From positions 1-51,526 of the forward strand of contig DASVCA010000160.1 in assembly GCA_036381835.1 (NCBI GenBank): 51,526 nucleotides of DNA. Direction: 5' to 3'. How positions within the stretch are numbered: position 1 is the first letter of the stretch; each line of letters starts with the position of its first letter. Of the stretch, positions 7,277-16,469 are shown one piece after another. A model generated the notes under the pieces. It had not been told where the DNA came from and did no database searches. It saw only the letters and a list, made by a program, of their open reading frames with translations. A program made the translations under genes and the position numbers. The DNA is from DASULK01 sp036381835 (lineage in GTDB: Bacteria; Actinomycetota; Actinomycetes; Mycobacteriales; Micromonosporaceae).

Positions 7277-8604
7277 GGCAGCACCGCCAAGCGGATGGAC
7301 TCGGCTACGTGCCGGTCGACCGCGAGGACCTCGACCGCGATCATCCGGGCCGGTTGCTGGGCGTCGGTGTCCGACGGCAGCCGCACCTCCAGCCGATCAC
7401 CGACTTCGGGCACCCGGCCCAGCTCCCGCATGACCAGGCCGGAGAGGGTGTCGTACTCCGGCGCCTCGGGCAGCAGGATGCCCGTTCGATCGGCGATCTC
7501 GTCGATGCGCCAGCGGGCCGGCACGACCCACGACCCGTCGTCCTGGCGGACCGCGGTCGGCTCCGGTGGATCGTCCTCGTCGCGGATCGGCCCGACGAGT
7601 TCTTCGGCGATGTCCTCCAGGGTCACCACCCCGGCGAATCCGCCGTACTCGTCGACCACGCAGGCGAGTTGTCGGTGCTCGGCGCGCAGGCGGTCGAGCA
7701 CCTGGGGCAGCGACAGGGTCTCCGGCACCAGCAGCGGAGGCATGCTGATCTCTGAGATCGGAGTGGTCGCCCGCTTCGCCGCCGGTACGCGCAGCACGTC
7801 CGCCACCCCGACGACCCCGACGACGTCGTCGACACCGTCCCCGCCGAGCACCGGGAACCGGGAGTGTCCGGTATCGAACATCTCCACCAGTCGGCTCACC
7901 GACTCGTCGGCCCGCACGGTGTGCACGTCGACCCGCGGAACCATCGCGTCGCCGGCGGTGAGCTCGCGGAAGTCGAGGCCGCGGTCCAACAGTGTGGACA
8001 CCCGTACGTCGAGGTGCCCCTCGGTGCGGGATTCGGCGATGATCTGTTCCAGGTCCTCGGCGGTGGCGCCGCTCGGCAGTTCCTCCACCGGCTCGATGCC
8101 GAAACCGCGCAGCAACCGGTTGGCGGCGGTGTCGAAGACACGGATCAGCGGCCTGGCCACGGCCAGGTAGACCACGGTCGGCCGGCCGAGCGACCGGGCC
8201 ACCGTCTCCGGCCGGGCGATGGCCAGGTTCTTGGGCGCCAGCTCGCCGAACACCATCTGCACCGTGGTGGCGATCACAAGGGCCAGGGTCACCGAGATCG
8301 GCAGGCTGACCGATGTGGGGAGGCCGGCGACGTCGAGGAGTTCGGCCAGGCCGCGACCGAGGTACGGCTCGGCGACGTAACCGACCAGCAGCGCGGTGAC
8401 GGTGATCCCGAGTTGGGCGCCGGAGAGCATGAACGAGAGCCGTCCGGTGACGGTGAGAGCGCGGGCGGCGGAGCGGTCCCCGCCGTCGGCCAGCTGCCGA
8501 AGCTTGCCTCGGTCAACGGCGACGTAAGCGAATTCCTGGGCGACGAAGAAGCCCGTCGCCGCGGTCAATACAACGATCAGGAGGAGGCCGTACGCGATCA
8601 ACAC
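7273..8604 (-). CDS. CNNM/CBS/CorC_HlyC-domain membrane protein (first of the pair)
   Basis: This 443-residue protein has, in order, a DUF21/CNNM membrane domain (about residues 1-195, with FFVAQEFAYVAVDR and SGAQLGITVTALLVGY) and a CBS pair (about 205-345, with GHSRFPVLGGDGVDDVVGVV and LACVVDEYGGFAGVVTLEDI). A CorC/HlyC transporter-associated domain completes it, with WRIDEIADRTGILLP and YDTLSGLVMRELGR. The family is linked to divalent cation transport or tolerance. Start is GTG at 8604, with only a weak GGAG upstream. It shares four bases with the following CNNM gene. Paired CNNM genes are common in actinobacteria and likely form a heteromer. Confidence 0.9.
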   Translation of the reverse strand: MLIAYGLLLIVVLTAATGFFVAQEFAYVAVDRGKLRQLADGGDRSAARALTVTGRLSFMLSGAQLGITVTALLVGYVAEPYLGRGLAELLDVAGLPTSVSLPISVTLALVIATTVQMVFGELAPKNLAIARPETVARSLGRPTVVYLAVARPLIRVFDTAANRLLRGFGIEPVEELPSGATAEDLEQIIAESRTEGHLDVRVSTLLDRGLDFRELTAGDAMVPRVDVHTVRADESVSRLVEMFDTGHSRFPVLGGDGVDDVVGVVGVADVLRVPAAKRATTPISEISMPPLLVPETLSLPQVLDRLRAEHRQLACVVDEYGGFAGVVTLEDIAEELVGPIRDEDDPPEPTAVRQDDGSWVVPARWRIDEIADRTGILLPEAPEYDTLSGLVMRELGRVPEVGDRLEVRLPSDTDAQQPARMIAVEVLAVDRHVAESIRLAVLP

Positions 8605-8673
8605 GGGTGGCTCACTGCTCCCGGTCGTCGCATCCGGTAGACGGGTTGCCGGGTCTGCCCCGGCCGACTACTA

Positions 8674-8689
8674 CTGCCCTCCGGGGCAG
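8674..8689 (-). terminator. Small hairpin between the hypothetical gene and the CNNM pair
   Basis: CTGCCC-TCCG-GGGCAG forms a six-pair stem with a four-base loop ten bases past the stop of the hypothetical gene (stop at 8699). No T-run follows, as is usual in this high-GC group. It could separate that transcript from the CNNM genes downstream. Confidence 0.35.
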
Positions 8690-8698
8690 AGGAATCGA

Positions 8699-9121
8699 TC
8701 ATTTCGTCAGTATATCGGGCCAGGCCGGAGGCAATCCGGATGCTGCGCGCGAAGTCGCCGGTGAACGCGCAGCCGTGCCCACGTCGACGTCCGGGCGCGC
8801 GGCGTCGTCTGGCACAACCAGGTCGAGAAGGCCCAGGTGCCGGGCGACGTCGTTGACGACCCGCTGTTCGGCCAGCAGGAAGCGGCCGGCGGGGCCGGCG
8901 ACGGGGCGGCGCGCGCCGGTGACGAAGTAACGGACGGCAGCGCGCACGCGAGCCCGGTCGGCGGCGCTGGCGCGAACGGTCTCCGTGATGAGCCGACGCA
9001 GGCAATCGGCGATACGTTCGGCGGAGCCCAGGTCACGGGCCTGCGGCCGCAGGCGGAGACGGGCCAGATGCCGGTCCACCTGACGGATGAGGATGTCGGG
9101 TTGCTCGTCTCGGATGGTCAC
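8699..9121 (-). CDS. Hypothetical protein
   Basis: This is a 140-residue protein I do not recognise. It is rich in Arg and Ala and mostly helical in appearance: LIRQVDRHLARLRLRPQARD is near the N-terminus, followed by AERIADCLRRLITETVRASAADRARVRAAVRYF. It has no signal peptide or membrane segment. GTG at 9121-9119 is preferred because AGGGAGG lies ten bases before it; the alternative GTG at 9130 is too close to that site. It is divergent from lhr. The codon pattern and conserved-looking N-terminal helix suggest a real gene, but the C-terminal 40 residues are low complexity. Confidence 0.6.
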   Translation of the reverse strand: MTIRDEQPDILIRQVDRHLARLRLRPQARDLGSAERIADCLRRLITETVRASAADRARVRAAVRYFVTGARRPVAGPAGRFLLAEQRVVNDVARHLGLLDLVVPDDAARPDVDVGTAARSPATSRAASGLPPAWPDILTK

Positions 9122-9193
9122 GCGGCGCACACCTCCCTGGCCGACCCAGACGGGAAGAAGCTAACCGATTCAGTGCAATACAGCAAGTAATCG

Positions 9194-9210
9194 CACCAAT
9201 ACGATTGGTG
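9194..9210. promoter_or_regulatory. Perfect inverted repeat upstream of lhr
   Basis: CACCAAT-ACG-ATTGGTG is a perfect seven-base inverted repeat in the 111-base divergent region between the hypothetical gene and lhr, eight bases before the lhr ribosome site (CGAGGTAAGG, 9217-9226). It is AT-rich compared with its surroundings. It could be an operator or a 5' hairpin. The sequence does not say which protein would bind. Confidence 0.4.
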
Positions 9211-9232
9211 ATCAAACGAGGTAAGGTGCGCT

Positions 9233-12200
9233 GTGACGTGGGTTTCGTCGGAGCGGCGCGGCACGATTGGGCACGTGACTGACGTGTTGGCCCAGTTCGG
9301 CCCCGCGACCCGTGAATGGTTCACCGCCGCCTTCGCCGCCCCCACCGACGCCCAGTCCGGGGCATGGCGGTCGGTCCGCGCGGGACGTCATGCGCTCGTC
9401 GTCGCCCCGACCGGCTCCGGCAAGACACTGGCCGCCTTCCTCTGGTCGCTCGACCGGATCGCACACCGGGGCCGTCCGGAGGATCCCCTGCGGCGCTGCC
9501 GGGTCGTCTACGTCAGTCCGCTCAAAGCCCTGGCCGTCGACGTCGAACGCAACCTGCGCGCCCCCCTGGCCGGCATCCGCCAGGCCGCCGTCCGGCTCGG
9601 GCTTCCCGAACCCGACGTCACCGTCGGCATGCGCACCGGAGACACCCCGCCCGAGCAGCGCCGATCCTTCACCCGCACGCCGCCCGACATCCTGATCACC
9701 ACACCCGAGTCGCTGTTCCTGCTGCTGACCGCCCAGTCCCGAGAGGCGTTGCGCGGCGTCGAGACAGTGATCGTCGACGAGGTGCACGCGATCGCGGCCA
9801 CCAAGCGAGGCGCCCACCTGGCGCTCTCGCTGGAACGGCTGGACGAGCTGCTCCCCCGCCCGGCACAGCGCATCGGACTGTCCGCCACGGTACGACCCGT
9901 CGAGGAGATCGCCCGGTTCCTCGGCGGCACCCGGCCGGTCGACGTGGTCGCCCCCCGCATCGCCAAGACGCTGGACGTCCAGGTCCAGGTGCCGGTCGAG
10001 GACCTGACCCAGCTCGACGAACAGCCCGCCGACGACGGGCACGGAAATCCGCTCACCGGCCGCCGCGGCGCGACGATCTGGCCGGCCGTGGAGGAGCGGG
10101 TCTTCGACCTGATCCGCGCCCACCGCTCCACGATCGTCTTCACCAACTCGCGGCGCGGGGCGGAACGGCTCTGCGCCCGGCTCAACGAACTCGCCGCCGG
10201 CGAGCGGGGGGAGGCGCTGCCGGTCCCGGACCGGATGCCGGCGCAAATCATGGCCCAGTCCGAGGCCGTCGCGGGCGCGCCACCCGTGCTCGCCCGAGCG
10301 CACCACGGCAGCGTCTCCAAGGAGGAGCGAAAGAACATCGAGGAAGCCTTGAAAGCGGGCCGATTGCCCGCGGTGGTCGCCACCTCCAGTCTCGAACTCG
10401 GCATCGACATGGGCGCGGTCGACCTCGTGGTGCAGATCGAGGCACCCCCGAGCGTCGCCGCCGGCCTGCAGCGGGTCGGCCGCGCGGGCCACCAGGTCGG
10501 CGCGGTCTCCCGCGGCGTCGTGCTGCCCAAGCATCGCGGCGATCTGCTGGCCTGCGCGGTGATCGGCGAACGGATGCGCACCGGCGCGATCGAGGAGCTG
10601 CGCTACCCCCGCAACCCGCTGGACGTGCTCGCCCAGCAGATCGTGGCGATGGTCGCGGTCGACCAGTGGTCGGTCGCCGACCTGGCCGCCGTCGTGCGCC
10701 GGGCGGCGCCGTTCGCGGAACTGCCCGACTCGGCGCTACGCGCCGTGCTCGACATGTTGTCCGGCCGCTACCCGTCGACCGCGTTCGCCGAACTGCGGCC
10801 CCGGCTGGTCTGGGACCGCACCACCGATGTGCTGAGCGCCCGGCCGGGCGCGCAACGACTCGCGGTGACCAGCGGCGGAACGATTCCCGACCGGGGCATG
10901 TTCGGGGTGTTCCTCGCCGGCGCCGACCGCCCGGTCCGGGTCGGCGAACTCGACGAGGAGATGGTGTACGAGTCGCGGGTCGGCGACGTGTTCCTCCTCG
11001 GCTCCTCGTCCTGGCGCATCGAAGACATCACCCCCGACCGGGTGCTGGTCTCCCCCGCCCCCGGCCAGGTGGCCCGGATGCCGTTCTGGAAGGGCGACAC
11101 CCCCGGCCGCCCCGCCGAACTCGGCAAAGCCCTCGGCGCTCGACTGCGGACCCTGCTGCGCCAGGACGAGGCGGCGGCGACGGCCACGCTGCGGGCCGGC
11201 GGCCTGGACGACTGGGCGGGCCGGAACCTGCTGGCCTACCTGCGGGAGCAGCGGGAAGCGACCCGGGCGGTGCCCGACGACCGGACGGTAGTGGTCGAAC
11301 GGTTCCGCGACGAGCTGGGCGACTGGCGGGTGGCGGTGCACTCCCTGTTCGGTGCCCGGGTGAACGCGCCGTGGGCGCTCGCGGTAGGACACCGGCTGAG
11401 CGAGCGATACGGCCTAGACGCCCAGGTCATACCCGCCGACGACGGGATCCTCATCCGGCTGCCGGACACCACCGACGAACCTCCGGGCGCGGACCTGGTC
11501 GCCTTCGACCCGGATGAGCTCGCCGCCCTGGTCGAGGAGGCGGTGGGCGGGTCGACGCTGTTCGCCGCACGGTTCCGCGAGTGCGCGGCCCGGGCGCTGC
11601 TGCTGCCCCGACGCGATCCGCGCCGCCGTCAGCCGCTGTGGCAGCAGCGGCAGCGTGCCGCGCAGCTGCTCGACGTCGCCAAGGACTACCCGGAGTTCCC
11701 GATCATGTTGGAGGCGGCCCGGGAGTGCCTGCAGGACATCTTCGATCTGCCCGCGCTCACCGGGCTGATGCGCGACCTGGCCGGGCGCACGCTGCGGCTG
11801 GTCGAGGTCGAGACGGTCCGACCGTCACCGTTCGCCCGCTCCCTGCTCTTCGGCTACGTGTCCGCCTTCGTATACCAGGAGGACGCCCCGTCGGCGGAAC
11901 GGCGGGCCGCCGCGCTGGCGCTCGACTCCACCCTGCTCGGTGAACTGCTCGGCCGGGTCGAGCTACGGGAGCTGCTGGACCCGACGGTGGTCGCCGAGAC
12001 CGAGCGGCAGCTGCGCTGGCTGACCGAGCAGCGCCGACCGCGCGACGGTGAAGACGTCGTCGAACTGCTGCGCGTGCTCGGCGACCTGTCCGATGAGGAA
12101 CTGCGCGCCCGCGGCGTGGATCTCGCCTGGCTGACCCCCCTCGAGGCCGCCCGGCGGATCCTGCGGGTGCGGATCGCCGGTGCGGCGCGCTGGATCGCGG

Positions 12201-13807
12201 TCGAGGACGCCGGACGCCTGAGGGACGCGCTCGGGGTGGTGCCCCCGCCCGGCGTGCCGCAGGCACACCTGGAACCGGTCGCCGACCCCCTCGCCGACCT
12301 GGTGGCCCGCTACGCGCGTACCCGCGGCCCGTTCTCCGCCGCCGACTGCGCCGCCCGCTTCGGGCTCGGGGTCAGCGTCGTCGACCACACGCTGCGTCGC
12401 CTGGCCGTGCGTGGGCGGGTGGTGTCCGGCGAGTTCGCCCCGACCGGCGGCGCCGGATGGTGCGACGTGGAGGTGCTGCGCCTGTTGCGGCGCCGATCGC
12501 TGGCCGCGCTGCGCCGGGAGATCGAGCCGGTGCCGCCCCGTACGCTGGCCGTCTTCCTGCCCGGATGGCAGCAGATCGGCGCCGGGAATCGCGGGGTGGC
12601 CGCGGTGGCCGCCGCGATCGAGCAACTCCAGGGGGTCGCGGTGCCCGCGTCCGCGCTGGAGCAGCTCATCCTCCCGGCCCGCGTCGCCGACTACACCCCG
12701 GCGTACCTGGACGAGCTGTGCGCCTCGGGTGAGGTGCGCTGGGCCGGCGCGGGCGCGCTGCCCGGCGGTGACGGGTGGGTGATGCTGGCGTACGCGGACA
12801 TCGCACCGCTGCTGCTCCCACCGCCCGGTGAGACGGCGCTGACCCCGCTGCACCAGACGATCCTCGACGCCCTCGACGACGGTCAGGCGCTGTTCTTCCG
12901 GGCGCTGGCCGAGCGGATCGGGTCAACGGATGACGAGGCACTCGCCGCCGCGCTGTGGGATCTCGTGTGGGCCGGGCTGCTGACCAACGACACGCCGGCT
13001 CCACTGCGCGCGCTGCTCGGCGGTGCCGGAGCGCACCGGACCAAGCCGACCCCGCCGCGCGCCCGCTACCGCCGGCCCGGCCGGTTGACCCTCGCCGCCC
13101 GCAGCGGGCCGCCGACGGTCGCCGGACGGTGGTCGCGGCTGCCTGAACGCGACGGTGACCCGACCCGCCGGGCGGCTGCGCTCGCCGATGTGCTGCTCGA
13201 CCGGCACGGCCTGGTCACCCGGGGCGCGGTGGCCGCCGAGGGCGCACCGGGCGGCTTCGCCGCCGTATACCCGGTGCTGTCCGGGTTGGAGGAGCGGGGC
13301 GCGGTCCGCCGCGGGTATTTCGTAGAGGGCTTGGGTGCCGCCCAGTTCGCGGTGCCGGGGGCGGTCGATCGGCTTCGTGCGCTGGCCGAGCCGGTCGGCT
13401 CGGGCCGGCGGGCCGGCGGGACCGCGATGGTCCTGGCCAGCACCGATCCGGCCAACCCGTACGGCGCGGCGCTTCCGTGGCCGGAGCGAGTGGTCGATGC
13501 GGGGGATGGCGGAGCGGCGACCGGGCACCGCCCCGGTCGCAAGGCCGGGGCGGTGGTCGTCCTAGTTGACGGGGAGTTGACCCTCTACGTGGAGCGCGGG
13601 GGACGAACCCTGCTGTCCTTCACCGACGACACCGACGTCCTCGCGTCGAGCGCCAAGGCGCTGGCCGACGCGGTGCAGTCCGGTGCGCTCGGGACCCTCT
13701 CGGTGGAGCGGGCGGACGGTGCGGCGGTGCACGCCTCCCCGCTGCACGACGCGCTGACCGCCGCCGGGTTCCGCGCCACCCCGCGGGGGCTGCGGCTGCG
13801 CGGCTGA
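9233..13807 (+). CDS. lhr: ATP-dependent helicase Lhr (large helicase-related protein)
   Basis: This 1,524-residue superfamily 2 helicase unwinds DNA and RNA-DNA hybrids 3' to 5'; Lhr acts in DNA repair, and in mycobacteria its gene is damage-inducible. Walker A is APTGSGKT (residues 58-65) and Walker B/DEVH is at 182-185. Later motifs include IGLSATV, IVFTNSRRGAERL and LELGIDMGAVDLVVQ with QRVGRAGH. The Lhr core winged helix and beta-barrel follow, and a long C-terminal region has WH repeats. Length agrees with actinobacterial Lhr. GTG at 9233 has a good ribosome site. A second GTG at 9275, giving a protein 14 residues shorter, is the alternative start and fits the usual family N-terminus. 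Confidence 0.95.
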   Translation: MTWVSSERRGTIGHVTDVLAQFGPATREWFTAAFAAPTDAQSGAWRSVRAGRHALVVAPTGSGKTLAAFLWSLDRIAHRGRPEDPLRRCRVVYVSPLKALAVDVERNLRAPLAGIRQAAVRLGLPEPDVTVGMRTGDTPPEQRRSFTRTPPDILITTPESLFLLLTAQSREALRGVETVIVDEVHAIAATKRGAHLALSLERLDELLPRPAQRIGLSATVRPVEEIARFLGGTRPVDVVAPRIAKTLDVQVQVPVEDLTQLDEQPADDGHGNPLTGRRGATIWPAVEERVFDLIRAHRSTIVFTNSRRGAERLCARLNELAAGERGEALPVPDRMPAQIMAQSEAVAGAPPVLARAHHGSVSKEERKNIEEALKAGRLPAVVATSSLELGIDMGAVDLVVQIEAPPSVAAGLQRVGRAGHQVGAVSRGVVLPKHRGDLLACAVIGERMRTGAIEELRYPRNPLDVLAQQIVAMVAVDQWSVADLAAVVRRAAPFAELPDSALRAVLDMLSGRYPSTAFAELRPRLVWDRTTDVLSARPGAQRLAVTSGGTIPDRGMFGVFLAGADRPVRVGELDEEMVYESRVGDVFLLGSSSWRIEDITPDRVLVSPAPGQVARMPFWKGDTPGRPAELGKALGARLRTLLRQDEAAATATLRAGGLDDWAGRNLLAYLREQREATRAVPDDRTVVVERFRDELGDWRVAVHSLFGARVNAPWALAVGHRLSERYGLDAQVIPADDGILIRLPDTTDEPPGADLVAFDPDELAALVEEAVGGSTLFAARFRECAARALLLPRRDPRRRQPLWQQRQRAAQLLDVAKDYPEFPIMLEAARECLQDIFDLPALTGLMRDLAGRTLRLVEVETVRPSPFARSLLFGYVSAFVYQEDAPSAERRAAALALDSTLLGELLGRVELRELLDPTVVAETERQLRWLTEQRRPRDGEDVVELLRVLGDLSDEELRARGVDLAWLTPLEAARRILRVRIAGAARWIAVEDAGRLRDALGVVPPPGVPQAHLEPVADPLADLVARYARTRGPFSAADCAARFGLGVSVVDHTLRRLAVRGRVVSGEFAPTGGAGWCDVEVLRLLRRRSLAALRREIEPVPPRTLAVFLPGWQQIGAGNRGVAAVAAAIEQLQGVAVPASALEQLILPARVADYTPAYLDELCASGEVRWAGAGALPGGDGWVMLAYADIAPLLLPPPGETALTPLHQTILDALDDGQALFFRALAERIGSTDDEALAAALWDLVWAGLLTNDTPAPLRALLGGAGAHRTKPTPPRARYRRPGRLTLAARSGPPTVAGRWSRLPERDGDPTRRAAALADVLLDRHGLVTRGAVAAEGAPGGFAAVYPVLSGLEERGAVRRGYFVEGLGAAQFAVPGAVDRLRALAEPVGSGRRAGGTAMVLASTDPANPYGAALPWPERVVDAGDGGAATGHRPGRKAGAVVVLVDGELTLYVERGGRTLLSFTDDTDVLASSAKALADAVQSGALGTLSVERADGAAVHASPLHDALTAAGFRATPRGLRLRG

Positions 13808-13925
13808 CCACCGCCGCGGCGGTCGCACGTGACCTGGGCGCCGCCCGGCTATGGCTGATCTGATCCTGGAGCTGCGCCTCGATCAACCGGCGGCCGGTGG
13901 TCCGACGGCCGATGCCCAAGAGCGC

Positions 13926-13931
13926 TAACGT
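13926..13931 (+). promoter_or_regulatory. Candidate -10 box of a leaderless SAM-hydrolase message
   Basis: TAACGT sits six bases before the ATG at 13938, and no ribosome site precedes that ATG. This is the arrangement of leaderless messages, which are common in actinobacteria. No convincing -35 is visible. The remainder of the 130-base gap after lhr holds the perfect palindrome ACCGCCGCGGCGGT just past the lhr stop and little else. Confidence 0.45.
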
Positions 13932-13937
13932 TCCTGC

Positions 13938-14723
13938 ATGCCCGGTTTCGGCTGGATCAGCCTCACCACTGACTACGGATTGTCCGACGGGTTCGTGGCC
14001 GCCTGTCACGGAGTCATCGCCCGGATCGCCCCGGATGTACGAGTGATCGACGTGACCCACCTGGTGGATCCGGGCGATGTGCTTGGCGGGGCCGCCGTGC
14101 TCGCCCAGACGGTGCCGTACCTGCCGCCGGCGGTACACGTCGCCGTGGTGGATCCCGGGGTGGGCACCGCCCGACGCGCCGTCGCGGTCGCCACTCCGGG
14201 CGGGATTCTGGTGGGGCCGGACAACGGGCTGCTGGTTCCGGCGGCGGAAGCGCTCGGCGGTGCGGACACCGCGGTGGAGCTGGCCGCCCGGGACTGGTTC
14301 GCCGCCACCGTGTCGCGCACCTTCCACGGTCGGGACATCTTCGCTCCGGTCGCGGCACGCCTCGCCGCCGGTGCACCGCTGGCCGATGCGGGTCCGGTGC
14401 TCGACCCGGCGGAGCTGGTCCGGCTCCCCGACCCGGTGGTCCGGGCCGGGGACGGCTGGCTGGAGGCGGAGGTGCTGACCGTCGACCGGTTCGGCAACGT
14501 GCAGCTGGCCGCACCCGCGAGCGCGCTGGCCGGGCTGGGCCGGGAGCTGACGGTCGGGGACGTGCCGGCGGTGCACGGCAGCACGTTCGGGGACGTGCCG
14601 GCCGGCAGGCTCGTGGTGTACGGCGATTCCGCCGGTCGGGTCGCGGTAGCGGTCAACGGTGGCCGGGCGGTGGTGGTGCTCGCCTGCGCACCGGGTGATC
14701 TGCTGCGGATCGCCGAAGCCTGA
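13938..14723 (+). CDS. S-adenosyl-L-methionine hydrolase (adenosine-forming), DUF62 family
   Basis: This 261-residue member of the SAM hydroxide adenosyltransferase family splits SAM into adenosine and methionine using activated water. It is related to fluorinase and chlorinase but lacks any sign of halogen use. Characteristic blocks are ISLTTDYGLSDGFV with the ribose-binding Asp12, VVDPGVGTARRAVAV, VGPDNGLLVPAAEALGG, FHGRDIFAPVAARLA and VDRFGNVQLAAP. Family proteins are normally 255-290 residues, so this one is complete. It stands alone between lhr and the convergent CcdA gene and may control SAM levels. Confidence 0.92.
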   Translation: MPGFGWISLTTDYGLSDGFVAACHGVIARIAPDVRVIDVTHLVDPGDVLGGAAVLAQTVPYLPPAVHVAVVDPGVGTARRAVAVATPGGILVGPDNGLLVPAAEALGGADTAVELAARDWFAATVSRTFHGRDIFAPVAARLAAGAPLADAGPVLDPAELVRLPDPVVRAGDGWLEAEVLTVDRFGNVQLAAPASALAGLGRELTVGDVPAVHGSTFGDVPAGRLVVYGDSAGRVAVAVNGGRAVVVLACAPGDLLRIAEA

Positions 14724-14754
14724 GGCCGGCGGGCCTGCTCTTCCGCCGCTGCGG

Positions 14755-14782
14755 CACCCCGGTAGCGGGGCGGCCCGGGGTG
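14755..14782. terminator. Hairpin between the convergent SAM-hydrolase and CcdA genes
   Basis: CACCCCGG (14755-14762) and CCGGGGTG (14775-14782) form a perfect eight-pair stem with a 12-base loop. It lies within the 65-base convergent gap, where a bidirectional terminator would be expected. No U-tract. Confidence 0.45.
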
Positions 14783-14788
14783 AGTGGA

Positions 14789-15694
14789 TCACATTCCGGT
14801 GTCCGCGGTGTCAGGCCGCGCCGGCCGATCGGCCGGGACGGCGTGGCGGTCCGGGGCGGGGCTGGCGTCCCGGTGTGCCGCACGCCGCCGCCACCCGATC
14901 AGCAGGAGCGCCGCCGCCCCCGCGGCGACGACGACGAGGACCAGCAGATCGGGAACACGGCCCACGGTCCGGGTGATCCACTCCTGGGCCGCGGCCTCGA
15001 AATCGGTCAGCCCGGGCACCCCGGCGAGCCCGGCCGTGCCGTCGAACCGGAGGAACATCGCGCCGAGGAGCACGAACAGCAGCCCGGAGATCAGCGACGT
15101 GGTGTGCAGCCGCAGCCGTCCGATCCGGACCGCCCCTCCACGCAGCCACCGCCGCTCACCGAGCCGAAAGCGGTCCCAGAGCAGAGCGAGCAGCAGCAGC
15201 GGCGCGGCCATGCCGAGGGCGTACACGGCGAGCAGCGCACCTGCGGCCACCGGCTGGGCGGTGGTGGCCGCGACGGTCAGAATCCCGCCGAGGATCGGAC
15301 CGGAGCAGAAGCCCGCCAGTCCGTACACCGCGCCGAGCGCGAAGACGGACAGCGGGGTGTCGCCCGCCCGCCGACCGAGCCGGCGCTGCGCGGGACCGAA
15401 CGCGAAGCCTCGGCCGGCCAACTGGAGCAGCCCGAGCGCGATGATCGTCCAGCCCGCGATCGTGATGAGCACGTCGCGGTGGTGGACGAAGACGGCCGCG
15501 ACGGCGGACGATCCGACGCCGAGCGGTACCAGCACGCTCGCCAGCCCGAGGTAGAACACCGCGGTACGCGCGACCAGTCGGCCGGGATGTTGGAACGCGT
15601 AGGCGAAGAACGACGGAAGGAGCATCGCGCTGCAGGGACTGAGCAGGGCGAGCAGTCCGCCGAGCAGCGCCGCGAGATAGCCGATGCCGCTCAT
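14789..15694 (-). CDS. ccdA: CcdA-like cytochrome c biogenesis / thiol-redox membrane protein
   Basis: This 301-residue membrane protein has about seven hydrophobic segments. CcdA/DsbD-type proteins carry electrons from cytosolic thioredoxin across the membrane to extracytoplasmic thiol proteins. The two expected intramembrane cysteines are present: Cys21 in ALLSPCSAMLLPS and Cys130 in GLAGFCSGPILGG. The C-terminal 30 residues are a charged, disordered tail. The frame is open much further upstream because it overlaps the DsbA gene out of frame; the ATG at 15694 overlaps the DsbA stop by four bases, giving translational coupling. Its partner is therefore almost certainly the adjacent DsbA-like protein. 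Confidence 0.9.
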   Translation of the reverse strand: MSGIGYLAALLGGLLALLSPCSAMLLPSFFAYAFQHPGRLVARTAVFYLGLASVLVPLGVGSSAVAAVFVHHRDVLITIAGWTIIALGLLQLAGRGFAFGPAQRRLGRRAGDTPLSVFALGAVYGLAGFCSGPILGGILTVAATTAQPVAAGALLAVYALGMAAPLLLLALLWDRFRLGERRWLRGGAVRIGRLRLHTTSLISGLLFVLLGAMFLRFDGTAGLAGVPGLTDFEAAAQEWITRTVGRVPDLLVLVVVAAGAAALLLIGWRRRAAHRDASPAPDRHAVPADRPARPDTADTGM

Positions 15695-16443
15695 CGTGAG
15701 CCCAACGCCTCGTCGATGACCTGCTGGAACACCTCGTACGGCTGGGCGCCGATGATCGGCGTGCCACCGACGATGAAGGCGGGAGTGCCGGTGATCCCGA
15801 GCATGCCGGCCTCCCGTTCGTCCCGGGCGATCTGCTCCTGTACGGCGGCGGAGGCGCGGTCGGCGTCGAAGCGGGCCAGGTCCAGCCCGATGCGCTCGGC
15901 GATGCGGCGCAGCGCGGCGTCGTCGAGCGCCCCGCTGTTGACCCGCCGATCCTGTGCGTACAGCGCGTCGTGGAACTCCCAGAACCGGCCCTGTGCGCCC
16001 GCGGCCCGGGCCGCCGCCGCGGCGGCGCGCGACTCGGGCCCGAGGTACGGCAGATCCCGCCATTCGATGCGCAGCAGGCCGCGGTCGACGTAGTCCGCGA
16101 TCAGGCGGGGTTCGGTGTCCCGAGCGAACCGGCCGCAGAACGGGCACTGGAAGTCGGCGTACTCGATCATCACGACCGGCGCGTCGATCGGGCCGCGCGC
16201 CGTCGGATCCCGGTCGTCGCGGCGTTCCAGGAAGGCGTACGGATGCGTCTCGTCGCCGCCGTCGGACCCGGCCGTGGCCCCGGCCTGGGGGTTGGGACGC
16301 ATCCCCTCCTCCGGGCGTGCCCCGCCCGAGGCGGCCGCCAGCGCGGCGACGACGAGAAGGACCAGGAACGGGCCGAGCCACCAGGCGCGACGCAGCCGGG
16401 CGGCCGCCCCGTCGGAGTGATCGGTGTGCGGGTTCGGCTGCAT
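15691..16443 (-). CDS. DsbA-family thiol-disulfide oxidoreductase, membrane-anchored
   Basis: This 250-residue protein has one N-terminal membrane segment (about residues 21-40, LGPFLVLLVVAALAAAS) followed by a thioredoxin fold of the DsbA class. The active site CPFC is at residues 100-103, in EYADFQCPFCGRF, and the cis-proline loop is GTPAFIVGG. It should act outside the membrane in making or isomerising disulfides and be kept in its redox state by the CcdA-like protein encoded next. The ATG at 16443 has a strong AAGGAGGAG. It is divergent from a CPVC membrane protein with a BlaI-type control region between. Confidence 0.93.
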   Translation of the reverse strand: MQPNPHTDHSDGAAARLRRAWWLGPFLVLLVVAALAAASGGARPEEGMRPNPQAGATAGSDGGDETHPYAFLERRDDRDPTARGPIDAPVVMIEYADFQCPFCGRFARDTEPRLIADYVDRGLLRIEWRDLPYLGPESRAAAAAARAAGAQGRFWEFHDALYAQDRRVNSGALDDAALRRIAERIGLDLARFDADRASAAVQEQIARDEREAGMLGITGTPAFIVGGTPIIGAQPYEVFQQVIDEALGSR

Positions 16444-16469
16444 GGCGCTCCTCCTTCAGAACCGGGATA

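Noticed and set aside
9316..11517. Long open frame of 733 codons inside lhr on the same strand
   Set aside because: Arg/Pro/Gly-rich out-of-frame translation of a high-GC gene, without any domain; lhr itself has all helicase motifs.
13851..13928. Mini-ORF of 25 codons between lhr and the SAM hydrolase gene
   Set aside because: No ribosome site, no recognisable peptide, and its stop overlaps the proposed -10 box; likely chance.
14789..16381. A 530-codon open frame on the minus strand covering CcdA and most of the DsbA gene
   Set aside because: Only the part after the ATG at 15694 has CcdA features. The upstream half is a low-complexity Arg/Gly/Ala shadow of the DsbA frame.
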